Shown piece by piece: positions 30,785 to 44,354 of a DNA stretch of 64,000 nucleotides. A model generated the notes under the pieces. It saw only the letters and a list, made by a program, of their open reading frames with translations, was not told the origin of the DNA and did no database searches. The stretch is from assembly GCA_963930655.1 (NCBI GenBank), contig OZ005605.1:6765501-6829500 (forward strand). The letters are read 5' to 3'. Origin of the DNA: Myrica gale. Its lineage: Eukaryota; Streptophyta; Magnoliopsida; Fagales; Myricaceae. Both the position numbers and the translations under genes were made by a program. Position 1 is the first letter of the stretch; every line of letters starts with the position of its first letter.

Positions 30785-33700
30785 AACGCAAAAGATCGTT
30801 GAATTAAAGCAGCCTAAGTGTTCTGCCTCCTTCAGATCCACGCACACAGTTTTGAGAGAGAGATTTTAGAGAGAGAAACTCTCACGTTGAAATTAGAATT
30901 TGTTGAAAATGAATTCTCTTTTTTTTTTTCAAATGATTTCTGAGCTATTTATAATGGATGGCTCAGAACTCAACTGTGTTATAGCATGAGATCTTTAGGG
31001 ATCTCAAATTTCGGCTGTAGGATTATCATGAAAAACTTTTTTTTATTGAACTCTCTTATATTCTATATTCCGAATTTATGGGCTTCTACAAATTGTGATC
31101 AAGTCCATTAACATATCACAATTACCCCCGAGATAATGAGATTGTTTTTGTGAAATCCCTTTTACCAACAATTATACGCTTATTTATCCTTCCACCATAC
31201 TATATTCCGCATGATTTAATAGGACCGAAAAAATATCACTGATTAAGTTCTTAGCTCATATAATTCTTAATTCTCAGTCTGTAACTATTTGGACTTCCAA
31301 ACCTTTCCAAAATTTTTTTCTCAAATATTTACTTAATATATAATATAAGTAAAACTCGTGAAAACATTTTTCACCAAATCTCTCTACGCAGCAATTTTAT
31401 ATAAGTTCAAAAATATACATACATGATGAATATACTGCCTCATCAAGAGACTGGTAGCTTCCATAGTGAGCAATTATACATATTTTGCTACAGTGGAAAC
31501 AATTTCCCATAGCCTTCTTATCCGGCTTGCTCTTGTCCTCCTTTTTTTGCCTTTGACCTAGGCTGAGACCTTGTTTTTTTTTTCTTTCTAATTTCTTACC
31601 TTTATGCTTGCTTCCTAAGGCAGAACTAACTTTTGGCTTGTCCATTATCGTCAGAGAACCTTTTTCCTTTTTGATAAGTTCTTCAGCTGCTTACAACATA
31701 TTGAGCAGCTCTGACAAAGTCACAAACATCTTGTTCATATTATACTTTAATACGAATTGGTTGAACAATTCAGGCAGAGATGCCAATACCGCTCCAACCT
31801 TGGTCTCGCTGACAATTTCTGCACCCAATGTCTCCAATTCTGTGATGAAAGATATCATCTTCAGGACATGTTCCCGAACTGGAGCACCTTCCACCATTTT
31901 TGGTAGTCATCAGCAATTTCATAACTTGTAGGCGTGCCGAACGACTTTGCTCTCCGAATAGCTCTTGAAGATATCCCAATATCTCTTTAGCTGTTGCTAT
32001 GCCGTCGCATTGCTTTTGCAAAAAGTTGGACATAGACGCCAACATATAACAACGAGCTAATTCATCCGCCACATGCCACTTTTCAAGAGCAACACTTTGT
32101 TCTTGAGTAGCATCGGCCTAGGCAAGCTGAGGAGTTTCCTCTCTAAGGACATGAGCTATTTTATCCACAGTGAGTACTATCATAAGATTTATTTTCCAAT
32201 CAAGAAAGTTTGGCCAAGTCAGTTTGTTATCGCTGAGGATTCTTGATAATGGGTTAGAGATCACGAATCTGCAAATATAAGAAAAAAACTTCACAAGTAC
32301 ATTAACAATCCATTAGCACAAAGATTTTAATAGCTAATGGTACCTCCCACTGAATCACAGAAACTAAATGAAAAAGCAGAATATAATATTTATATTCAGT
32401 GTTTGCAGTGGGTATCAAGAACTTTCAACTTATGTGCACATAATTCTATTTTAGTGATCATGACACAACTTATAAAAGCAAGTAGAATCTACTTATCATG
32501 ATCGCATCGCATGTTGTATATCATGCAGATACAAATTTTTTGATTATTGATATTTCTTTTGGCCACCAACATAAACACAATCTTCATTATTTTACAGGAT
32601 GCGTTTATTTGGTTAAGTGCAACCATCGTCTAAATGATATGTAATTTTGTATTGGGTCGGCATTGCTGTTTTAGTCAACACCCCAAACACTCATACGCGC
32701 TCACTTATCTTCACAAGAAGTATACGGGACAAATTATAAAATTAACAATTGGCCGTGACTATTTTAGTTTTAACCAATCATTAAAACAAAATTTCCAAAT
32801 ACCAACAATGAAGGTCATGAGATTTAATTTTCCTGTAAAACAATCTCATTTAACACTTATATTAAACTGTTTAAAAAAAGTTTTTTTTTGAAAAAGTCAA
32901 CCACTCAAACCGACTCGGTCAAAATCAAACGGGTATGCTCGGTCAATCCGGGTTCCCGTCCAACCCGGTCTAGTAGACCCAGGAATTCAACGGTCAGTAT
33001 TCCCTGGAGCTTTCAGCCTGTAGCCCCGAGAATTCCCCAAAAAGTATACCCGGGACTTCCCCGGTATGTAAACCCTGGAGTTCCCTGGTCTGTACACTCG
33101 GGCGTTTCCATGTCTGTACGCTCGGGAGTTCCTCGGCAGCCCATCTCATGCCCTGGGCGCCATTTGGCCCTAAGGCTAGCTGGGGGGCGCCCAGCCACCG
33201 TTGGCCCTGTGGTGGCCGTGGGAGGTGGTGGGGAGGCCAAATGGCCTCACCCATCCAACCCGTGTACCCCTTTCGGGGTACACCATGGCAGCGGCAACCT
33301 GGGACAACCAGCCGTGGTCCTCGGCCAGCTGAGCCACCACCGGTGGCTGGTGGTGGTAAACTTGGAGAGCACGAAAGTGCTCTCTCTCTCTCCTGCGTTG
33401 GTTCTTTTCGACCAGAAAAGAAAAAAACAATTTTCTCCTCTTTGTTTCTCAACTCATCAAACAAGAAACAACACAATCCAACCAACACATATCAACTCAC
33501 AAACAAATCTCAACAAAAACTCATCCAATTGCGAAAGAGAAACACACGTGCATGTGTTTTCGCACAAAACACTTTCTCCCTTTTTAAAAGCAAAACAAGC
33601 ATAAAAGATGTGCTTTGCTCGAGAGTCTCTTTTGCGTGGATCCCACCTTTTGAAGCGAAACAGAAGTCATATAGGGTACGCAAACATTTTCCACCCATCT

Positions 33701-34095
33701 GCTTCACATCAAACAATCACGGATCAAGAAGAGCGTGAAAAAGTTAGAGAGAGAAAACTAACTTGGAACTATGAGATGTCACAAACCTCCCTCGATACCA
33801 CTTTTTAGAATAGAGATCGCAACGGAAAAGTCGTTGAATCAGACCAGCCCAAGTGTTTTGCCTTCTTCAGATCCATATACACAGTTTTGAGAGAGAGTTT
33901 AGAGAGAGAAACTCACGTTGAAATCAAATTTGTTGAAAATGAATTCTCTTTTTTCTCAAATGGTTTCTGAGCTATTTATAATGGATGACTCAGAACTCAA
34001 CTGTGATATAACGTGGTATCTTTAGGGATCTCAAATCTCGGTTGTAGGATTATCATGAAAAACTATTTTTTCATTAAACTCCCTTATATTCGGTA
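30785..34095 (-). mobile_element. Internally deleted Ty1/copia element (same family as 42.3-48.9 kb)
   Basis: Order: partial 3' LTR (30,785-31,490), gag (31,491-32,270), long leader (32,270-33,790), primer-binding-like site (complement cctcgatacca near 33,795), partial 5' LTR (about 33,808-34,095). At about 31,490 LTR sequence runs straight into the gag zinc-knuckle region, so all of pol is deleted. Both LTRs are truncated. The leader holds a GC-rich segment (about 33,000-33,400) with open frames that I do not regard as genes. Confidence 0.65.
31397..32100 (-). pseudogene. Copia gag remnant
   Basis: Minus-strand pieces in two frames: ADELARCYMLASMSNFLQKQ and TAKEILGYLQELFGEQSRSA, then VLKMISFITELETLGAEI, then a Lys-rich stretch and a zinc knuckle starting CFHCSK. 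Frameshifts separate them. Matches gag at 45.8-46.6 kb. Confidence 0.65.
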
Positions 34096-36355
34096 TCCAT
34101 TTTGTTTGTCAAACAAAACGATTCAGAAGCAGGCACAGATTCAGAATCGCATCAACAACAGTACATGGATTGAACACTTCAATGTTCTCTCCTTCTCATC
34201 TTTGGGCACACAAAGTTTTTCAAACAAAAATAACTCAAAAACAACCCGATCATCATTTGTGCCAAAATCCAATTTAAGACATATAACAATAAAAAACGTA
34301 TAAAATTCAGAAAAAACTATAAATTTCCTTCAACACCAAATTTGTCTCTTAAATTATTTTTTTTCAGCAACAATTTACTTAAGAATGCTTTGGACTTTTT
34401 CTGTGGCTTGTTACAAAAACAAACTATACCCGTTCTACTAGTTTCGTTGACAACAAGATCACTAATAGCAGCAACACAGTGATTGCCCAGGAACTCAGAA
34501 GTCATAAAGCACCCAAAAAATTAAAGTCTAAAGCACGGTAACACCACCTCCCTCAAATCTGGAAAATTTTCAGGCAACTAACCTCGAGGAATTCATCAAA
34601 TCTTTGAAGGTTCTTATGCACTAAACATCACCAAAATTTCTCCATGCGATAATAAACACTCAATGACCTATTTAAACCCCTTAGGAGGTGCTGAAAATAA
34701 TAGATACATATATGAAAACAGAGGAGCAAATCTACCCTTCTAAACTAGACCACCAGAGTGCTCTAAGCACCAACTAGGACCCATTTTTTTGTACTTAATT
34801 CCCAAGCTAACTCCCACTACCTTTGAGTCTACGCCTCAGGACCAAAAGACACCAGAAAGGTCTGGACAAAGTTCCTATAAAGGGTCCCTCAAAATCAGAT
34901 TTAAACATGTCCGATTACAATAACATTAGCTCGACAAATATTATACAAAACCGGTTCCATTTGCTCCTTTATAGGCTAATCTATCACGTAAATTTGGCAA
35001 CACATCATCTACTATATTTTGGCCAGGATGAAGAGCATTAATAGTCATAAGAACTTGCTTAGCTCAAGAAACCCAAATCACCAACTTCCGAAGTACAAAA
35101 CCTAGTTCATCTTTATTGGACATGCAAGACTCAAACAGTTCGTGCAATGAAACAAGCTCGAGGTTCACATCTTTTTCCAGCTACCTCACTTATTTCACAA
35201 GCTCATTTGCATTTCAGCCCATTTAAATATCAAAAGACAACACCCAAGGTCACAACAAGTACATATCCAGCCATGCATGTGCATAAAATTTTTAGATTTT
35301 GGCAAATACCTCATAACATAAATTGTTTTCATAAAAATTATTACTTTAACGACTTCAAATCAAAAACTTTAAGCAATACAACAATTCTACCTTCACCAAG
35401 TTAATTGCCAATCCATTTTCCAATGAAATTAACCTAACCACCCTCAGCTTGCTCAAGTCAATAGAAGAAATGGACTCTTTTGTTTGTTTGTTTTTTGTTC
35501 TTTCAGACTTTTCATCAAACACTTATGGCACATCAACATTTTCCCTTGAAACCTTAACTCAAAATCTGACCGTGCATGACTTCCTAAGCTCCAAAATTTT
35601 TATCTATTCCAACATGCAAAGTGTCGAAAAGGTATAAAATACAAACCCTAATAACTTCACGTTGCCATCTACGGTTTCCTTAAAAAGTTTAAGTCCAATA
35701 GGAACCACCCTTAAAAATGAAGTGGGAAAGTGTCGTGGAGGGAAGGAAAAATAGGTGCTGGGGAAAGGACCACTCTACCCCTAACTTTGTTAGTAACACC
35801 CACTTTGATTGGTTCAAATGTGCACCAGATTTATTTATTTAGTTTCAACTTTTCACCCCTTAATGTTTTTATATCTGTATTTCTATTACCAAGTTTCTTC
35901 CCATTAGATAAAAACCCAAGCTCATGTAAAGATAAAACCTAAAATTTAAATCTAGAAGAATAAGCTATGCATATTTTACTATTTTAGCCTATAATTAATT
36001 TGACAATCATACATTTCTTCCAAATACATATGAAATTCCTGGTTCTACTCTTAGACAAAGAAAATTGAGAGCATGATCGACACACATTAATAACATGATT
36101 GGCTAAATGCTAATTAATCTCTCGTTGAAAGAAAAATTAGCACCATTAAAATTGGCAAACAACGATAATATTTATATATTAATAAAAATAGACCAAAAAT
36201 AAGTGCAGAAGTAAAATTTCACCTTAGGCATAAATTTTAAATAAATCATACATTTCCTTTTCAATAATTTAAATAGTACAACAATTAGAGTTAAAAAGTA
36301 AAGGTTTAATATCTAAACTGACATGAAAGGAAACTTAAACTGATAAGCTACACCA
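34096..36355. other. AT-rich stretch, no recognised feature
   Basis: No frame with recognisable motifs and no paired repeats seen. Parts may be decayed LTR or UTR of unidentified retrotransposons. Confidence 0.4.
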
Positions 36356-37021
36356 GGTTCTAAGTCGAGGTCTCACAGCTTATCTCTTTGCATTTAATTT
36401 TGAATATTTGAGACTTGCTTCAAAGGTAGAATTTATATCTTATATCTCATTATATGAAGTCTTGGATTCTGGTTTGAAATTTGTAGTTTGAGGAGTTTGG
36501 AGGAAGTTTATAAAAGTGTTATTTCAAGTTTTAAAATTTTGGGAAACCTCTATTCACAAAGGAAACTCTTGCAAAATTTTTGTAAAATCTCAAAGTCCTT
36601 TTTGCTAAAACTATCATGAAAACTCCTACTTGTTCTCACGAGAAGCTTTTCCATTTGGTAGCAAATTGTTGTTTTTTAAAATGGTTTTTGTCATCATCAA
36701 AAAGGGAGAGATTGTTAGCCAAATGTTATTTTCCAAAAAATCCATAATTGATTTTAATGATAAGAGAAAATTCTATGTTTTCAAGACTTTTATATTTTAG
36801 CTTGTCAATCCACAATCTCTAAAAATTCTATGTTTTGAAGACTTTTATATTTTGAAGACTTTTTGCTTAGCATAAACACATTGATATATATATTTTATTT
36901 GTTAAAAGGGTATTTTTTAGATCTGCATTTTTGTCGAAAAATAGATAATTTTTTGTCGAAAAATGGGTACATTTTTGTTAAACTCAATTCACTCCCTCTT
37001 GGATTGTTATTTGGACTCATA
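36356..37021 (+). mobile_element. Sirevirus 3' end: polypurine tract and internally deleted 3' LTR
   Basis: tcatcatcaaaaagggagag just before TGTTAGCC (LTR start 36713) is the typical Sirevirus polypurine-tract context. The LTR (36713-37021, about 309 bp) keeps the beginning and end of the solo LTR at 12.2-13.9 kb (end ttggactcata versus tagactcaca) but lacks the middle. Upstream sequence to about 36,356 is presumably 3' internal region. Confidence 0.6.
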
Positions 37022-37189
37022 ACGATAAATAGTCAAAACACAAATAATTGCAACTAATTTTTCATTAGTGACAAACCATTTATGCATTTAATGCTAATTA
37101 TTCTTTAATGATTCATTGTTTCCCAATGAAATAATCTAAGCTTCAGTATTTAAAACTTTTAAATATTTCTTTTATGATTAATTTTTCCT

Positions 37190-38515
37190 ACAGTGGCCCA
37201 TTCCGGTTTCGGTTCCGGTAGGTACCGGAACCGGAATTTCCGGAAATGAAATTCGGAAATTCCGGTTCCATTCGAGGGAGAGTGAAAGAGAGATTTCAAG
37301 GATGAGAGAGAGCCGAGAGGAATCAATAGACATCGTTTTCTCGGCTTCCAACTCCAAAATCAAAGCCACATCTCTCTAAAACTTCAACCATCATCTCAAT
37401 TTCAGACTCACCCATGCCAAAAACCTTCACTGCAAATCTAAACGGCAGAAATCAAGAACAAGAAAATAAAAATTACAATGCCAAAAACATAAATATAAAA
37501 ATATCTACCACTCGAATGCGACGACCAGGAAGAAGACGTTGTAGATGACAAAACACTTCCAGTTGGCCCAATCCCATAGAACATATCTGTTAAGTAATTG
37601 CCCAGATCTTCAGGGACATATCTGACCAACGACTCCAACCCAACCTCCCTCCTCAATCGACCCAATACTTGTCATAAAACTCCTTGTACCCCGTTCCGAC
37701 CTTCCTCGCCACCAAAACTTTGATCTCGTCTTTGAGTTTGGGTTTGGCGACGACCCACGCTCTCTGTTTCCAGTACGTTTTATTGAACGACACATTGAAT
37801 TTCTTAAAACAGTGCCTAGCTTGCTCCGATGAAATCTTTGCCTCTGGATTTTCTGGCAACTATGCGTAGACCTTGCTCCACCCAATCCGTTTGTAGTTTG
37901 AAGCGTATTGTTTGACCTTCGAGTCATGGTTTGTCACCTAATCATCACCAAGAAGGAGCTTCAGGTTCGATGTGCGGACTTTTGCTACAACGTATTGGAG
38001 GTTGTTGGCTAAGAACAAGTACGAGAGTGCCATGTCCTTGTAGAGGTGATAGAGCTGAGAGAGAGAGAGAGAGAGATTTTGTGAGGCAGCGACAGGGAGG
38101 GTGGGGGCTGGGACGTCGAAGGTGGGGGGAGAATGAAGGAGATCTACGTATTTGGTTTTCCTAGATTGTTCCTTGCAGATCCAATGAAGGAGATATGCGT
38201 TGAAAAAAGTAAAAAAAAAAGAAAAGAAGAGAATGAATAGAATACTTAATTCACACGTGCGTGAACTGGGTCTCATCTCATTTTGTCCTTTTATGAATAA
38301 TGAACAACGACGAACTACTTAAAAGCCTTAAAGCCATGCATTATTTTTTAAAAAGAATTCCGGAACCGGAAAGTTCCGGCATTTCCGCTGGAATTTTCGG
38401 TTCCGGTTCCGAAATTCTCATAAAATAGATTGCGGTTCTGGCCTATTCCCGAACCGGTACCAAAATACTGGTATCGAAATCGGAACCGAAAATTCATGAT
38501 TCTGCCAGATAAAAT
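37190..38515. mobile_element. Candidate hAT-like element carrying an EXO70 gene fragment
   Basis: Both edges are dense in CCGG-containing motifs in opposite senses: ggttccggtaggtaccggaa at 37,213 and aaccggaaagttccgg then ttcggttccggttccg at 38,360-38,410. These resemble hAT subterminal repeats. The right end (reverse complement taagggtggaaatt) looks like a hAT terminus; the left end (cagtggcccattccgg) is degraded. No transposase is present. The interior holds an EXO70 pseudogene, so gene capture is inferred. Confidence 0.45.
37500..38160 (-). pseudogene. EXO70 (exocyst subunit) C-terminal fragment
   Basis: Minus-strand pieces match plant Exo70 in order. They are HLYKDMALSYLFLANNLQYV and VRTSNLKLLLGDD, then a stop where the family has Trp (GDDW). 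KVKQYASNYKRIGWSKVYA follows, then another stop, then LPENPEAKISSEQARHCFKK, VVAKPKLKDEIKVLVARKV and, after a frameshift, VRYVPEDLGNYLTDMFYG with a Ser-rich tail. Exo70 tethers secretory vesicles to the plasma membrane. This copy has at least two stops and a frameshift and lacks the N-terminal two thirds. A GA microsatellite lies in or beside it (about 38,056-38,074). Confidence 0.75.
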
Positions 38516-39769
38516 TTCCACCCTTATCTAGGTCTAGCCCCTATAGGTTCTCTAAGCCAATGGTACAAGCCGACAATGTTAGGGTGCACAATTAATTTAA
38601 TCAAACTATTTAGCAATTTTATAAAATAATACAAGTCACTAAAATAATAAATCAAAAGGGATAAAATAATATTGGTCAATAAAGAATTTAATCTAGATGG
38701 ATATTTGGAAATAAGACTGCTAAAAATGTAAATTGGTCATGTGCAATAAAATAACCAAGTGCTAATTTAAAAACATAGGCTATAAAAATTCAAAGGAGAA
38801 ATATAATGTAATTTTTTAAAAAAGACATCAAGAGACAAAGCAAATTATACTACAATACTAATGAGGTAATTTCATAGTTCGCCCCGTTTTGATAGTTAGG
38901 GGAAGACGTTGATTTTTGCTCATAGTTAAGTGGCGAAGTATCAAATTATCCTAATATTAATTTATAATATCCAAAAACCAATCCAATGCCCCAAACTTAT
39001 CCTAACTCTTCTCCCTCCCCCGCCAAGAAAACAGGTTGCCAATGGTTCCATCACCATCTTAAGACCACCGTTGGCAACGTACACCAATTTCCCTTCCTCC
39101 ACACCGAAATCCACACACCCCAAACAATCTAAAAGACACACGGAAGATCCCTCAGGCATATAGCCAACGTCTCATATTCAGTATAAAACAACTCTGTGCA
39201 ATGGCAGAGTGCCATCTGCCTCTCCAGCTAACTCAGACCTGCCCAGGTGCATCTAGCGAGGAGAAACGCTCTTTCCCGTTGCTAATACAGGTGTTCCCAT
39301 CGACTTCGACAGCTCAGAGGATCGACAAGAATCTTCGCCAACAGGTGCTAATCTCGAACAGTGTTCGAGCGCCATCGGGACAATAGAACAGTGCCCAAGA
39401 ATCACAGATGGGGCCAACAAAGACCCCACTTCCGTTGCCAGGAAGTGGGAACCTCCGATCGAGCACATCACCATAGGGGCAGCCGGGCAGGAGCGACGAT
39501 TCCATGTTCAGCATTGACGGAGCTCAAATGACCCAATTCGGTTCTACAAGACTCGTCTCTCCTACCCGGCCCACTACCAGACCACCTAGAGCCCCCTTCG
39601 CATTTATTTCTTTAGGCAAAACTAACATTGGGCTTGAAACCACTGGCCCACTCGAGTAGCCTCACCGGAATGCCCATCATATAATTATTTCTCAGCCTCA
39701 GAATCAAGTCTTTTAGAATTTAGCTGCATTGGGTCTAGCCCAACATCAACATCTAAAAGACTAAGCAAG
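38516..39769. other. No recognised gene; possibly copia leader near 39.2-39.7 kb
   Basis: 38,516-38,880 is AT-rich. 38,990-39,660 is GC-richer, with several short frames that have no motif. Its position beside an LTR remnant of the copia family suggests it may be a decayed leader region. Confidence 0.3.
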
Positions 39770-40690
39770 CTGTCCAATGTTCTGCATCCTCCCTCTCCAC
39801 ATTCATAGTCATCGTAGGGTTTTCTGAGTTCTGATGGCCAACTCTAGATTGAAGATCAGAGTAGACTATTTCATAGCAATCATTTTAAATGAAACCTAGT
39901 TGTTATAATGCGTAAGATCATTAGGGATCTCATATCTCGGCATAGGAGCACATGGAAAAACTATTTTCCATTAACTCTCTTATATTTTTTTATATCGAAT
40001 TTCAGGCTTCTACTAATTGCAATCATGTCCATCAAGATATTACAATTCACCCATGAGAATTTGAGATTAATTTGTGAAATCCCTTTTGCTAACAATTAAA
40101 TTGGATATTTATTCTTCCACCATATTATATTCAATATGAGCTAATAGAACCGGAATATTATCATTGATAAAATCTCTAGCTCATATAATTCTAAGTTTTA
40201 TAATCTGTAACTCGTTGGACTTTCAAATTATTTTCAAATCAATTTCACAAATAAACAAACCTGCATAAACCTCGCAAGTCTAAGGATATATCATAAACAA
40301 ATTGTACAGAATATCTTCTCAATATCAATGACCACTTCCAAAAGGTATCCATATTTGATCCTGTTTGGTGCACCTACTCGTTTGTTTAAGGTCACCACCT
40401 CGACGACTGATTATATCATTCTATTTAATAGAGATACAAAGAGTATAGACCTATTGTACATAAATATGTACCTTGGTCTAGAACAAAACATCAAGTGTAC
40501 AAAGAATCATAAAGTCATACTCCCCGCCCTTGATTAATAAACCATTGACATGACTTTTCTACAATGTCACTCAATAATAACCGTGTAATCTTACGTCACA
40601 ACATATTACATAATATAATAAATATAAACACGTGGTGTCTAAATAAACAATTATCTAGATAAATGATTTTAAGGCATACATCTTACCGTA
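39770..40690 (-). mobile_element. Diverged copia LTR remnant
   Basis: Related to 47,754-48,928 in the same orientation. Shared stretches are ctagctcatataattct, gaataccattctctacatca (diverged) and gactcgtttgtttaaggtcaccacctc. It ends near ggcatacatctta, matching the LTR start on the minus strand. 40,691-41,261 to its right holds nothing I recognise. Confidence 0.6.
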
Positions 40691-41261
40691 TATAGTTTTG
40701 GTGTGGTTCCTTCTGAGCTGATGATCTTAACTAGAGATGAAAAAGAAATCTCTTCAAAGACGGTACAAGCTGAAGCTAGAAATTAGCTACATATATATTT
40801 CACCGATTCAACGGAAGAGAACAATGTGTTTGATATTACAAGAACCACTTATGATGAGACAAGTTTCCATAGAGTTGGAGGTAGTTTGAATGTCATGAAA
40901 AACTCCTAACCTTCAGCAAATCTACAAAGTGGTTGAAGGTGTTAAAATTGAAATGTACGAGACATGGGATGTTTCAACATTGACATTGTTTGGTATGGAC
41001 TGCTATATATGCATCCTCGTCTTTAACTAGATGTTGAAACGTTATTGCGTTCTTCGTTAATGGGGTGATGAAAAGCTTTTGTATTCATGTTGTTGCCTTT
41101 GAACAAAATGCTCAAAAAAACTATACTACTTTAGTTTGTCCCTACTAACTTATTAAGCATTTACCAGTTTCTAAATGTATTTTTATTATGCTTATCAAAT
41201 TTGATTTATTACTCATTTGAATTGGTAAAATATGTTTATTTCAGTTTTAATGGTGTTATAA

Positions 41262-41425
41262 ATATTGTAATATGTATGCCTCACAGTACGTAAATCATTT
41301 GGAATAATTATGAGATAATTATTATTATTGATTAATCATTTGTATACATTGTTTTATATTATTTTGGGAACATGCAGTGACATAAGATGTCATATTATTG
41401 AGCAACATTGTAGAAAAGTCACGCC
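41262..41425 (+). mobile_element. Inverted copia LTR fragment
   Basis: Reads atgtatgcctcacag...gtcatattattgagcaacattg, the reverse complement of the region beside the LTR end at 48,790-48,928. It is a short piece of the same family in opposite orientation. 41,426-41,960 is AT-rich and empty. Confidence 0.55.
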
Positions 41426-41962
41426 AATGTGTGACACCCCTCCCTTTTGAACAATTTTAATGCTATTAATGGAGGTATTTTCGTTGATTATTGATCTCTT
41501 TAGTAGTTAATTTATCTTATTCTTTTTTTCCTTTAATATAATTACATGTTTTTCTTGCATTTACATTAATTTACTCACAAATTTACATATTTTACTTGTT
41601 ATGTGTGCATTTAATTATTTTGTAGTAATTCCTTAAATATATATTAGAATGCATTTCTTGGAGAAATATGTTAAAACTTTTCCTTGGTTATTTTTTATTT
41701 TTTATTTTTCATATACAAATTTTTTTAATGCATTCGATTCATAATTAATTTTTTATTTTTACACCATTAGCTCTATAATTCCTTTCTTTCATTATTTTAT
41801 TTCTTTCTTGACCTAGATTAATTTATAATTGCCTCTTTACATAGTTAATTATCCTGGTGATTAATTTAATTATTTATTTGGACTAAATGGGACCTTAGGT
41901 AGTTTGGGCTAGCCATTGGTCCTAAACTTGCTATTTGGGTCGACCTTAGTGGGGCTTTGGAC

Positions 41963-42075
41963 TAGGGCTGCACAAAATCGGACCTCAGACCGGACTGGAC
42001 CACAAAACCGGACTAGATTTGTGGTTCGGTCAGTTCTTAATTGTCTAAATCAGGTCTGGTACGGTCCATACCTTT
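41963..42075. mobile_element. hAT-like terminus fragment
   Basis: tagggctgcacaaaatcgg followed by gaccggactggacc and accggacta motifs resembles the left end of the MITE at 11,341. No matching right end was found; the copia LTR truncation point lies 200 bp further on. Confidence 0.4.
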
Positions 42076-42267
42076 TGCATAATTTGTCTTCCCCTTCCCC
42101 TTCGAAATCTCCTTCTTGACTTCCAAGTCCCGAACCCCCCTCCTGGCCTCCCCATTCCAGCATTCCCCAACGTTACAACGTAGCCCGACCCTCCTCCCAT
42201 CTCGGCCTCCCCAGCGCAGCCCCCCTCCCGAGCGCCCACACCTATACCAGTGGTGGGCAAGGCCATG

Positions 42268-42789
42268 CCTGCATAACGAATATACTTCCTCATCAAGAGA
42301 TTGGTGGATTCCTATTGAGCAATAATACTGCCCAACCTTATCTAAAATATTTGATCTACTAAGATCATAACCAAATGATTCAGTCAAAACACAAGCACAC
42401 AACAAGCAAACCTGCATAAGTCTAAGGAAAACATAAGGTTATTGTGTTGAATACCATTCTCTACATCAGTGATCGTTCCCAGAAGGTATTCATCTTTGAT
42501 CGGATTCAGTGCATGTACTCTTACATTGCACTCACTCGTCTGCTTAAGATCATCACCTCAATGATGGAGTCCATAATTCTATCTTCTAGGGCACAACGAG
42601 TGTAGACCTATTTGTACATTTCCATGTGTCTCAATCTAGAACAGAGCGAGTCAACAAGGATCTGAAAAGTCATAGTCTCCGCCTCCGATTCATTACATGT
42701 ACCGAAAATAACATACAAATGATTAATCAACAATAATAATTATCTCATAATTATGCAAAATGACTGATTTTTAGGGCATACATCTAACA
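42268..42789 (-). mobile_element. 3' LTR of the copia element, truncated
   Basis: On the minus strand it starts TGTTAGATGTATGCCC and matches the first ~520 bp of the 5' LTR. It breaks at about 42,268 into unrelated GC-rich sequence. Confidence 0.7.
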
Positions 42790-42804
42790 ATTTTCCACTT
42801 GCAC

Positions 42805-43593
42805 TCAATACCAATCAGACAAGTACTTAACACCCATAGGATCTAAATGCTTCTCAAACACTTTTTGAGACAATAGTTTAGTGAACGAGTTTGGAATGTT
42901 CTCAGCTGATGCTATTTTAGCCATCACTACATCACCTCGATTCACAACATCACGAATAAGATGAAATCTTCTTTCTATGTGTTTTGTCCTTTGATGAGCC
43001 TGAGGTTCCACTACCTGTGGTATAGCACCAATGTTATAACCATAAATGGTGATTGAGGACTCAATCGAAGAAACAAATTCAAGCTCTTGTATGAATTTTC
43101 GTATCCACACCACTTCCTTTGCAGATTTGCTAGAAGCAACATATTCTGCCTCGGTGGTAGAGTCAGCAGTGGTGTTCTGTTTGAAACTTCTCCAACTCAC
43201 TGCTCTTTTATCCAATGTAAACACAAATTCAAATGTAGATCTTCTATCATCAATATTTGATTGAAAATCTAAATCTGTGTATCCTTGGACAGTTAGCATT
43301 TCCTCTCTACCACACACTAGACAATAGTGTTTGGTTGTTCTTAAGCATTTGAGATTATCCTTGGCTGTTGTCCAGTGCTCAAGGCCCGGGTCTGATTGAT
43401 AACTACGCACAACACTAACTTCATGATTGATATCTGGCGTTGTACAGAGCATTCCATACATGATGCTTCTTACAACTGAAGTATATGGAAACTTCCTCAT
43501 CGTATCTCTCTCTTCCTGTGTCATTGTAGGCATATTCTTGGAGAGATGAATGTTATGCCTAAAGGGTAAAAACCATTCCGTGGCATCTTGCAC
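42805..43593 (-). pseudogene. Copia RT C-terminal region and RNase H
   Basis: 262 open codons. RT connection motifs (FPYTSVVRSIMYGMLCTTPD) are followed by RNase H with GYTDLDFQSNIDDRRSTFEF and DSTTEAEYVASSKSAKE. It ends MGVKYLSDWY, a normal copia terminus. The RT active-site stretch LYIDDILLMGND is visible further upstream at about 43,745-43,790 in another frame, so pol is broken between them. Confidence 0.75.
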
Positions 43594-44354
43594 GTTGTCT
43601 CATGCCAATATCTTGTCAATGTAGTGGGCTTGTGAAAGCCTTAAAAGCCACTTTTCTCGATTTATAAACATATAGGATACTTCCCCGAGGTCTTTTATTG
43701 AAAAATGATTTGCTAACCATACTTTCACTTATGACATTACATCGATGTCATTCCCCATGAGTAGAATATCATCAATATAAAGAATAAGAAACATTTATGA
43801 ATTCCAAAAATCATCTTGTAAACCCAAAAGTCATCTATGTTTTGTGAGAAACCAAACGATTTGATCATCTCATCAAAACGAATGTTCCAACAACATGATT
43901 CATGTTTTAGTCAATAGATGGACTTGTTCAGTTTGCACACTTTAGATTCTTGTCCAAGAGAAAGGAAACTTTTAGGTTGTTCCATATAAATCTCCTCTTG
44001 GATGTTGTACCCCATTTAAAAATGTGGTTTTCACATCCATCTGCCAGATCTCATAATCATAATGAGCGACGATTGACAACAGGATACTAATGGACTTCAT
44101 CATAGCTATTGGTGAAAAAGTTCATAGTTAATACCATATTTCTGAGTTTAACCTTTCGCAACCAGTCTAGCTTTAATAGTTTCTATCACTTTAGTATGTC
44201 CTCGTTTTATTTCGAATACCCATTTACCACCTATAGGCTCGATGTCTTTTGGTTGATCAACAAGGGTCCAAACTTCATTGGAGTGCATGAAGACCATTTC
44301 GGATTCCATCAATATCTTCCAGTGTGTTGCATCATTGTCACTGATAGCCTCTTG

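Noticed and set aside
32888..33738. Two overlapping plus-strand frames of 238 and 196 codons
   Set aside because: They lie in the GC-rich leader of a copia element, have low-complexity Pro/Arg composition and no domain, and overlap open frames on the other strand.
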